Source of the DNA: Haematococcus lacustris
Taxonomy: Eukaryota > Chlorophyta > Chlorophyceae > Chlamydomonadales > Haematococcaceae
Direction of reading: 5' to 3'
DNA: 64,000 nt
Assembly: GCA_030144725.1 (NCBI GenBank)
Contig: JASKMD010000029.1
Span: 16,759,135-16,823,134 of the forward strand
A model generated the notes under the pieces. That model did not search any database, was not told the DNA's origin, and saw only the letters and a program-made list of their open reading frames with translations. The position numbers and the translations under genes were made by a program. This document shows, one piece after another, positions 23,971-32,444 of this stretch. Each line of letters begins with the position of its first letter. Positions within the stretch are counted from its first letter, which is position 1.

Positions 23971-24317
23971 CACTCCTACAAATTAATCCCTGCGTCCGTC
24001 CCTGCGTGTTTCCAACCTTGTCCGATCGGGCTGAAATTTTAATAGATGGTAGTTTGCAAAAAATAAAACATTTTTTGCAAGAAAAATATTTTGAAACAAT
24101 CAACAGCTGTTGCGCTGTGGCCCGCAACCTATCCCTGCACTCATCCCTGCACTCTAGCCACAGGGCCACAGCACAGCCGCATTTGATTTTTCTGAAATAT
24201 TTTATCTGAGAAGATATGATTTATTTTTTGCAAACTACCATCTATCAAAATTTTAGCCCGATCGGACAAGGTCGGTCAACACGCAGGGACGGACGCAGGG
24301 ATTAATTTGTAGGAGTG
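23971..24317. mobile_element. Foldback MITE, longer family member
   Basis: Same ends as 17364-17602 (CACTCCTACAAATTAATCCC), flanked by AG on both sides (2-bp duplication), with the CCGATCGG palindrome in each arm. It carries about 110 bp of extra centre (TGCGCTGTGGCCCGCAACC...) that the exon-inserted copy lacks but 43559-43870 shares. Confidence 0.8.
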
Positions 24318-24479
24318 AGCGACAGGCTGTTATGCATGACCAGCAGTGCAAGGACAGCAACATGTGCGGTGCAAGGACAGCAACATGTGCAGACAAGCTG
24401 GAGTGGCAACCCAACACTGCACAGGGAAGCTCATTTCAGGGCATAGATCTGGCATGGTCTGCGGTGGTCTTAGTAGCTT

Positions 24480-24600
24480 TATGCAAATGGAGGCATGACC
24501 GTGAAGCATACATGCAAAGGGGGGAATCTAGCAGGTGGCTACCACGTTTGCGGCCATAGCGCATCACCGCGTGGTGGTGTTGTCCATACAAGGTATCATA
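24480..24600. repeat. Single unit related to the 225-bp tandem repeat
   Basis: Contains TAGCAGGTGGCTACCACG and CACCGCGTGGTGGTGTTGTC as in 9421-9965, linking the two foldback structures. Confidence 0.6.
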
Positions 24601-24661
24601 TATGACGAGGATATATGGCTAATGGCGTTTTCTTCATTACATCTTGACCATTAACAACTTA

Positions 24662-24906
24662 CGGCGCGTTTCCAATGGACGGAGAAAAGAGAAAAGAGAA
24701 AAGAGATATCTTTCTCTCCATCTCTTTTTCTCCATCTCCGTTGGCCCTCCATCTCCATCTCCATCTCCGTTGGACAGTTGGCGGCAGTCAGAAGGTAGAG
24801 GAGATGGAGATGGAGATGGAGGGCCAACGGAGATGGAGAAAAAGAGATGGAGAGAAAGATATCTCTTTTCTCTTTTCTCTTTTCTCCGTCCATTGGAAAC
24901 GCGCCG
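24662..24906. mobile_element. 245-bp near-perfect palindromic MITE, Tourist-like
   Basis: Inverted arms beginning CGGCGCGTTTCCAATGG extend almost to the centre, through AAAAGAGAAAAGAG and CTCCATCTCC blocks, with about 28 bp of loop. Flanked by TTA on both sides (24659-24661, 24907-24909). The unoccupied target, CTTACAAATCACGTTG, exists at about 10032-10048. A TTA duplication with G/C-rich ends fits PIF/Harbinger MITEs. Confidence 0.8.
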
Positions 24907-25226
24907 TTACAAATCACGTTGTGTGGCATGGAACTGAACGGAAGCTCAGGACAGCCTATTGGGCATTGACTGGAAAGAAAGAAAGAAAGAAAGAAAGACT
25001 ACGCCCTCTCCGTCGGGCGTGCATTAAGGGAGGAGAGTAGCCTCGGGGCGTGCCCTTGCTACCCTCCCACCAGAGACAGGGGGTGGGTGGGGGGGGAGGC
25101 TTGCCAGGCTACCGGGCGCACCCATATGCCATGCCAACATCCTCCCTCCCCCGCATAGCTCATCCAGTCGGTACCCTTGCCGTTCGTGTCCATTGTTTGC
25201 TTGGTTTTCCCATCTGTTTCGGCGGT

Positions 25227-26460
25227 TCAGCCTGTCGTCTCGCTGTAACGAGTGCATGTGCTGGCATGGCGGTGCAGCCACTTTAGCAAGTTGTCATTTG
25301 TGTCATTTACTCCTAGCTCTAGAAGTTGTTTGTGGGTGTGGTCCTTGTAAATTGTGCCACCCACTCCTAGCATGATGTTGATTTGTTTTGCGGAGGCACA
25401 ATTGATGCCTGGATGGAGTGCTTGGAGCAAGTTGGCGTGCTGCGCGGTCGCTTTGTGTAGTTGTTCTGCTGGGTCGGTGTCCATGCAATACTTTATTTCT
25501 ATCAGGGTCACATGCCTGTGCCTCGGCGGTATCTGCGTCGCTGGACCTTCATAGGGCCCAGTTGGGGAGACGAGTACCGCGTCCGGGTAGGTAATCCGTC
25601 CAGTAGTGGTATATCAAGTGCGCGTCGCAGATTTCGGCGTTTTACCTTGTTTGTGGTTGGTGAGGCAGTGTCGCTTTCCTCCTGTAGGTCGCCGACGTCG
25701 GTGAAGATCAGACCGGCGCCAAGGGCTCCATCCTGCACGGCTCGGAGGATGGCGCGGCCGGCCACATTGTGGCGGTGCGTTACGAGTTTGTTCGTAGCAG
25801 TGCAGCCGGACAGGATGTGTAAAGCGGACTGCGTGTTTTTGGTTGTAGAGAGTGCCAGTTCTATAGCGCAGAATGCACCTTTGTTGTGGCGTCGTAATGG
25901 CCCCATCGCGCCAAAGAAAGTTGCTCATCTTGTGCGCTATGAGGGTGATAGACTGCCAGGCCTCATAGTAGATAGAGTCTTGATTGGCCAGTCCTAGTCT
26001 ATGTCTGGTGTGCATGTGGGTTTTCAGGCAGCCCGCCAGGTCCCCTAGTGGCCGGGGGGGGTGGTCCTCCTTCCCGGGAGTTTGCAGCCAGTGGATGTCG
26101 TAGTAGGGATCCTTGCAGCCTGGGATGGTGATATCATGGTTATCCTGTTGTGCTGCCAGTTTGGCTGTGTGGTCGGCATACTCATTTCCAATAATGCCGT
26201 TGTGTGCTCTCACCTTAAAGAGATGTATTGTTTTAGGGCTAGCTTTGATTGTTTGTACTATGGTGGTAAGGATGTCCTTGTGCTTGTGCAGGTGGAGACG
26301 CATGGGTTGGAGGACAGCCATCCTTATCTGGAACATGGCGGTGAGGCTGTCGGTGGCGATGTGTGTGTGCCCCTGGTCAAGTGTTGCCTTGATGGCTGCG
26401 AGCTCGGCTCTTGTATTGGTGTTGGTAGCTCCCTCTCCACAGGGGCATTGACTGGGCACT
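25227..26460 (-). pseudogene. LINE-type retroelement, 3' end: RNase H, zinc knuckle, PD-(D/E)XK endonuclease
   Basis: From high to low coordinates: an RNase H part (TRAELAAIKATL, HIATDSLTAMFQIR, KVRAHNGIIGNEYADHTAKL) at about 26170-26420; a segment with H-T-R-H-R-L-G-L-A-N-Q; remains of a Cys/His knuckle with SGCTATNKL and T-H-R-H-N near 25770-25830; then YPDAVLVSPTG (about 25570-25595) and HVTLIEIKYC (about 25483-25512). Y-P-D ... E-I-K is the PD-(D/E)XK pattern of restriction-like endonucleases in some LINEs. After that comes LGVGGTIYKDHTHKQLLELG. At least one frameshift separates the parts. The catalytic RT is absent. The same order occurs at 42451-43567. Confidence 0.7.
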
Positions 26461-26464
26461 GATG

Positions 26465-27105
26465 GGCTATGACTGCACTGCCACACACCTACAGCCTGCT
26501 GCTGCTGTCCATGCACTGCTCATGCACTACAGCATGTTGCTCTTGCTGCTGCTCATGCACCATGACACACCTACAACTTGCTGCTGCTGCCCATACACTG
26601 CTGCTGCTGTTCTTGCACTGTTGCTCATGCGCTACAGCCTGATGCTGCTGCTCATGCACTGCAGCGCATGCACTGCTGCCTGCTGCTGCTGCTGCTCATG
26701 CACTGCAGCACACCTGCAGCCTGCTGTTACCTAAACTGCCACACACCTACAGCCTGCTGCTGCTCATGCAATGTTGCATGCACTGCTGCCCATGCACTGT
26801 TGCATGCACTGCTGCCCATGCACTGCTGCTCATGCACTACAGCCCGCTGCTGCTGCTCATGCACTGCAACACAAGCACTGCTGCCTGCTGCTGCTGCTCA
26901 TGCACTGCAGCACACCTGCAGCTTGCACTGTCACACACCTACAGCCTGCTGCTGCTGCTGTCCTTGAACTGCTGCTCATGCGCTACAGCCTGCTGCTCAT
27001 GCTCATGCACTGTAACACATGCACTGCAGCATGCTGCTGCTGCTCATGCACTGCAGCACACCTGCAGCCTGCTGCTATCTGCAGCCTGCACTGCCACATA
27101 CCTAC
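26465..27105. repeat. CTG/CATGCACTGC repeat array
   Basis: Imperfect units such as GCTGCTGCTCATGCACTGCA, GCACACCTGCAGCCTGCTG and CATGCACTGCTGCCCATGCA. Cysteine/histidine-rich frames are a by-product. It matches the inner arms of the first foldback element. Confidence 0.75.
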
Positions 27106-27114
27106 AGGCAGGGC

Positions 27115-27465
27115 AGGGCAAGGCAGGGAGGGGCAGGGCAGGGCAGGGCAGGGAGGGGCAACGCAAGGCTGGGAGGGGGTGGGGCAGGGCTGGGAGGGGG
27201 TGGGGCAGGGCTGGGAGGGGGTGGGGCAGGGCTGGGCAGGGAGGGGAGGGGCAGGGCTGGGAGGGGGTGGGGCAGGGCTGGGCAGGGAGGGGAGGGGCAA
27301 CGCAAGGCTGGGAGGGGGTGGGGCAGGGCTGGGAGGGGGTGGGGCAGGGCTGGGAGGGGGTGGGGCAGGGCTGGGCAGGGAGGAGAGGGGCAACGCAAGG
27401 CTGGGAGGGGATGGGGCAGGGCTGGGAGGGGGTGGGGCAGGTCTGGGCAGGGATGGGAGGGGCAC
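27115..27465. repeat. G-rich 21-bp minisatellite (right arm)
   Basis: Inverted, shorter counterpart of 22855-23880 (GGGCTGGGAGGGGGTGGGGCA units). Confidence 0.85.
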
Positions 27466-28429
27466 ACCTTCTGCAACCCTGGGCTGGTGAGCAGGGCAGG
27501 GGACAAGGCAGGAGGGGGCTGCTGCTGCTATAGCCCTGGGCTGTTAAGCAGGGCAGAGGGCAAGGCAGGAGGGGGCTGCTGCTACTGCTACAGCCATGGA
27601 CTAGTGAGCAGGGCAGAGGACAAGGCAGGAGGGGGCTGCTGCTGCTGCTACAGCCCTGGGCGGCTGAGAAGGGCAGAGGGCAAGGAAGGTGGCTACTGTT
27701 GTTGATGATGCAGCCTTGGGCTGGTGAGCATGGCAGGGGACAAGTCAAGCAAGGCAAATGGGCGAGTCTGGGAGGGGGTGGAGTCCAGGATGCTGCACTG
27801 GCGGTATCTTCACCCGCTTCTTTGCTGCGCTCTTTCCTGTCCTTCTGGGCATTTAGCCTGCAAGGAAGAATATGTTATCATGATGGTGTGCTGAGTGGGG
27901 GGTGCTTGTCGGTGTTTCCAGCTAGAACCTGTTGGCTGTGGTGCTGGGTCAGAGTCGTTACCGCCTGCTGGGTCGTCCGCTCAGTCGTCTTCTGCTAGTC
28001 GCTAGCTAGCCTCGCCTAGATTTAAAGCTTTGCGAACTGAAGGAATTCGGCCTATTCGCTTGCTTTGGAGACGGGCCTGGTGAGTTTGGAATCACGTCAA
28101 GTCTCCCCATCAATGCACATCAACAGCAGCAGGGCCCCAAGTCCGGCCTGGCAGGGAGTGAGCGGTCACATGTTTGGGAGGCTGCGTCGATCGCAGTGTT
28201 TGGCCTACGGTTGGCACACAGGTACTAAGACAATGCAGGGTTGATGCAGCGTTAGCTGTTTGGTGCGTGTTTCAAATGTCCACATAACTGGTGGACAAAA
28301 TGTCCACAAGTTCGGTGGACATTCTACCGAGAGGATTGATTGCACCTGGTCCAACAACACGACACTGAGTGAGAATTACACTTTGGCCCAAGAGAGTCTT
28401 GACCTCCCCTAGGTCTCAACAATCTACAT

Positions 28430-28814
28430 CTCAAGTTTCTTTTGAGGACGAGTGTGCGAGTGACGAGTGTGCGCTCCCCCCTTCATCCCTGCACTCGTGC
28501 CTGCGCTCCCCCCTTCATCCCTGCACTCGTCCCTGCGCCCCCTCTTCATCCCGCACTCGTCCCTGCACTCCACCCTTCATCCCTGCACTCCCCCCACCAT
28601 CCCTGCACTCGTGCCTGCGCCCCCCCCTTCATCCCTACGTCCTTCCCTGCGTCTACGCCACGAACCGCCCAGCCTCCGCCTTTGACTATTTCAACCGGTT
28701 TTACTTTGCGTTGGGTTCCTTACATCACAAGCTACCAACGTGCAAGGTTTCAGCCCGATCGGACAGGGTCGGTCAAAACGCAAAGACGAGTGCAGGTACT
28801 AAAGCCTAGGAGTG
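28430..28814. repeat. Remnant of the CACTCCTAC MITE family with CCCTGCACTCGT repeats
   Basis: The right end (AGCCCGATCGGACAGGGTCG ... CCTAGGAGTG, ending at 28814) matches the family at 17364 and 23971. The left part is an expanded run of TTCATCCCTGCACTCGTGCC-type units. It is heavily diverged. Confidence 0.6.
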
Positions 28815-29029
28815 CGTCTCTTTTGGGCTGACTATAGCATGCCCTCTTGGCCCTACTAGCATGCCCTAGTGACTAACTATTGGCCCTTCTGGCACGCCCT
28901 ATTGGCTGGCAGAAGACACACATGCTTGCACGCTTGCACGCTGGTGCACCAGGTAGGCACAAAGCAAAGGCAAGCACCTTCCGCTGATGAAGAAACATCT
29001 AGCTCTCAACCATTGTACCTTCTCTCTGC
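28815..29029. other. Short spacer, no gene seen
   Basis: Contains a loose repeat of GCATGCCCT/GGCACGCCCT around TTGGCCCT. Nothing else is supported. Confidence 0.4.
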
Positions 29030-29368
29030 TCAGTGTGGCCCTGCCTTATCATCCCATTCATCACGATCCACCTGGGCTTCAGCTTCAACTCTTCTCGAAC
29101 TCCATTTGCATTCCACATAGGCATTGGCACATACGTTGCCATTGGAACTAGCTGCCAATTTCATACTACATACCTTGCATGTATGTGGTGCGACAATGGG
29201 CAGCCATCCAACCTCCATTGCTTGGGCCTCCACCGTTGTGGGACTGGCCATAGCAGGGAAGAGGAGCTCTTCCCAGTCACTTCTGCCTTCATGGCTGCCA
29301 AAAGTTTGTGGTGGCCTCATAATTGGCCCCTGTGCATGGATGCCAAACTGCCCCCATGGTAATGCCAC
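29030..29368 (-). pseudogene. Transposon-like ORF fragment, second family member
   Basis: A 112-residue frame containing HTCKVCSMKLAASSNGNV and YVECKWSSRRVEAEAQVD. The C-x2-C...G-N-V layout aligns with RTCLHCKSRRL...DGNV in 21217-21555, so both derive from one transposon ORF family. It lies just downstream of the TmcB-like gene end, as does the first one, but the intervening sequence differs. Confidence 0.4.
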
Positions 29369-29440
29369 TACTGGTCACTCCAAGTGGGAGGCCACATCTT
29401 ACTAAAGAACTGGATCACGCAGGCTGTCCTAGCCCATGGC

Positions 29441-32400
29441 TCAGTGGCTGGAGCCACTGCTCAGGGACCGACCTGTGCAGGCAACAACGGCCACTAAGGC
29501 CAATGGCTGATCAAACAAGAGCCATAAAGTAGCATTGCTGCCATCCCACGATTCCGATGGGACGGCCGGTAAAGCTGGGAGATGGTGGGAGCAGCAACAG
29601 TAGGATGGTATCCGGCATAGGGAGGACAGTGGGGGTCGGTGAGGTGGCGACTTGAGCCAGGAGCCCGACACAGGACACAACAGTCAAGCATGACAGCTTC
29701 GGGGGCATGGCATCCTATTGCATGAGCCAGTGCTTGCATGGCTGCTGCTCACTCTTTTTCAGCGACTTGCTGCTCTTCATGGCGTCATGAGGGGGTGGCA
29801 CAGCTGGCCCCAGCAGCAGCTCAGCCATCTGGGCCTTGGCTAATGTTGCCTCCATGTCCACCTGGGCACACCGGCGCACAACATGGTGAAGGACGCCTCT
29901 GCAGCTGGCTCATGGTCAGGGTCAGGTGATGGGGTGCATGGCTCACTGAGCTCACGGTGCAGCTTGGGTGGGAAGGGTCAACCATGCCTGCACCCTGTGT
30001 CAGCCACCACACGTGAGGTGCATGACGACTGGGGCCATGCCCTCCTACCTCAGCCGGCAGCTGGCTCACGAGCTCTGCGATGCGCCGTGTCTCATTGCGG
30101 GTGACTTTGACAAAGGGCAGCACCATCAGGCCCACGTACACCGCCATGAGCACCAGGGTGAACACGAAGAGGCAGATGTGCAGCGACAGCACCACCCTGC
30201 AGCTCCACACCAACAGCAGGTGGCTCGTGGGCCAAGGCTCAGGAGAAAGGCGCCTAGGTGGCAGGGACCACCTGCCTGGCCAGCTGCAGGCAGGCCAGGC
30301 TAGGAGCGTGCAGCAGTGGCTGATGAGGCAGCCAGACATGCTCAGCCAAAGATGCGAGCCTAGGCAGCCAATGCACAGCCAGCCGTCAGCTAGGGCCCAC
30401 CTGAGGTTGTCGTTCACAAAAACCTGGTAAGCCTCACTCAGACGCTCAAACCCTCCCGACACGTCAGGGATGGTGTTCCCTGGGCAGGGAGGCAGGCAGG
30501 CGGGCGGGTGGGCAGATGGGCAGCAGGCTTGCAAGCAGGCATCATGGCAACACATCATGGCTGCCTTCCAGGGTTTGTTCAGGTTCATCCGCCACTCACA
30601 ATAGAAGTTGTACTCCGGGCCGTTGAGGTAGGGGTCCTGGCCACAAGCAGCGGGGGCACAACACAGTCAGCAGCTGCCAACAAGGGGTGGGGCCCAGGCA
30701 GACCGCACCAATGGGCATTGGAGGTGCCCCTGTGTAAGGGTGTGGCTGCCAGGCTGCATGACCCACCAGGTACTGGAACTGTGTGATGGAGGTGCCGATC
30801 TCCATGTAGTGTGACATCATGGTGTCCAGGCCGCTGTGAGTCCAGGGGTACAGGGGGCTGCTGGGCGGCTGACACTCGGACTTGTTGCTGCAGTCAGGGC
30901 AGGCTCAGCATCCTACTGCCAGCCACTCCTTGCCGTGCTGATTGGCTACCTCCTGCCTGGGTCGTGAGCAGCTTGCATCATTTGATGGTGTTGACTTCTA
31001 TTGCTTTACTCCTCGCAAGACAAGCCGGTAAAGGTGCATGTCGATCCTTGCTGCCCCACCCACCTTGCCAGACATTCCTTGGTGTCAAATAGGATGTAGT
31101 TGCCATGGCTGCCGGTGTAGGCCACGCCCGAGCTGACCAGTGTGATGTGTGGGGCACTTGCGGTAGTAGGCACCGACTGCGGGCAGGCAGGCAGGCAGGC
31201 CAGGCAAGGCAAGCTGCAGGCATACAACATGCTGAGGTTCATCCACCCAAGCGGGTAGAAGACACTCCTAGGTCATTGACCCTGTCTGCCTGCCTGCACC
31301 CACCTCATGGCCATAGAGCATGACCTTGTAGTGCATCTCCAGCTCCTTGATGCGCTGCACGGTGGAAGCCCGCAGCTGGGGCATGTTGGCGGGGTTTGGC
31401 TCAAAGGTAAGCTCTTGGAGGAAGAAGTTGTTGGCGTTGTACAGCAACTGCAGGGCACAGAGCAGCAAAGTCAGCACCGTACATGGCATTGTTATGCACC
31501 CCACCCAGCCCCACACCACCGTACCTCCACCCCCCCAATCCATCCCACAGCGCAGCACACCACTACACATCCAACCCCACAGCCCACCAAGATCCACGCT
31601 CCACAGCCCTCCATCATCAGGGCCCCACCCACCCTCCTGAGCCCCTCAGACAGCCTGTCTGGCCCTACAGCCTCAATGCCGGCACCTGGGTGAAGCTGAC
31701 GATGTTGAAGAGGCTGATGGGGCCGTTGATGGTGGCCATCAGCTGGAAGCCAATGGCATAGAATAGCATCACTGTGGTGCACAGCAAGCAGACCGCCCCT
31801 CATCACCCACATCAGGCAGGGCAGGGGTGGGGAAGCAGATGGGGACACACTAACGAGGCATGAGTGGTGAATTACTTTGGGCGTGCAGTGTAGCTGTGCC
31901 CAAGGCTCTGGCTGCTGAACCCCAGGCTTGCTGCTGCTAGACCCAGTCCCTCATCACACCTGTGGGGCCCCAAACAGCAATGGGCCAGATGAGCCACAAC
32001 TGCAGGGCAGGGCGGGGCAGCAGACACACCAGCAAGCCAGTGGCTTTGTAGAAAAGTTGCAAATATTCTGGAGTTGCAAACATCATGTAGGAGGCGGGGC
32101 CTACCTTTGTCAGCTACCTTTGCAGTCTATGGAATGTTAAAACAAAATACTTTGATGTGGCACAGCACTGAATACACAGCTCCTTGCAGCCTCACCGATG
32201 TCTTCAAGGAAGGGGTGAGGCGGCGCTTTCCTGCTCTGCCAGGTTCAGGTGTGGGGTCCGCTGCTCTCCAGCCCAAGCAAGATAGCAACTGGAGCAACCA
32301 GTCACACCCTGTCCTTCCAACACCCAGAGCTGTGGCAGCACCAGGTTTCGCCACGTACTCATGTGTTGACCCCTCTTCCACGTCTTCCGCGTCATGTCCA

Positions 32401-32444
32401 AACCTCGTGTTCTTTTTCACTCCAGCAGTCTTTGGCACAGCCAT
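29441..32444 (-). CDS. Main gene, part 4b: last membrane segments and tail, beyond the 12-kb intron
   Basis: Exons (minus): 32196-32444, 31960-31999, 31686-31771, 31304-31447, 31064-31176, 30767-30887, 30600-30636, 30401-30479, 30049-30196, 29753-29861, 29441-29472. Lengths match copies 1 and 2 except 32196-32444 (83 codons against 87). That exon is also far more diverged than its neighbours, although MAV, DAEDVEEG, LGW and L-S/T-P-S-V/L-K-T-S are kept. The final residues are SRSLSSGSSH. Confidence 0.8.

Larger units (their letters stand above)
21806..28343. mobile_element. Second inverted-repeat (foldback) structure, about 6.5 kb
   Basis: The left arm 21806 to about 23960 and the right arm about 27050-28343 are inverted copies: LTR part, then a short gag-like start, then blocks ending in CAGCAGCAGCCCCCTCCTGCC, then the 21-bp minisatellite. 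The right arm minisatellite is about 350 bp and the left about 1,020 bp. The centre holds two MITEs, a LINE 3' fragment and CTG-rich repeats. No clean target duplication was seen at 21806/28343. Confidence 0.65.

Noticed and set aside
22400..23990. Several very long proline/alanine-rich or glycine/tryptophan-rich frames on both strands
   Set aside because: The 21-bp unit keeps all frames open at once; no start context, domain or non-repeat sequence supports a protein.
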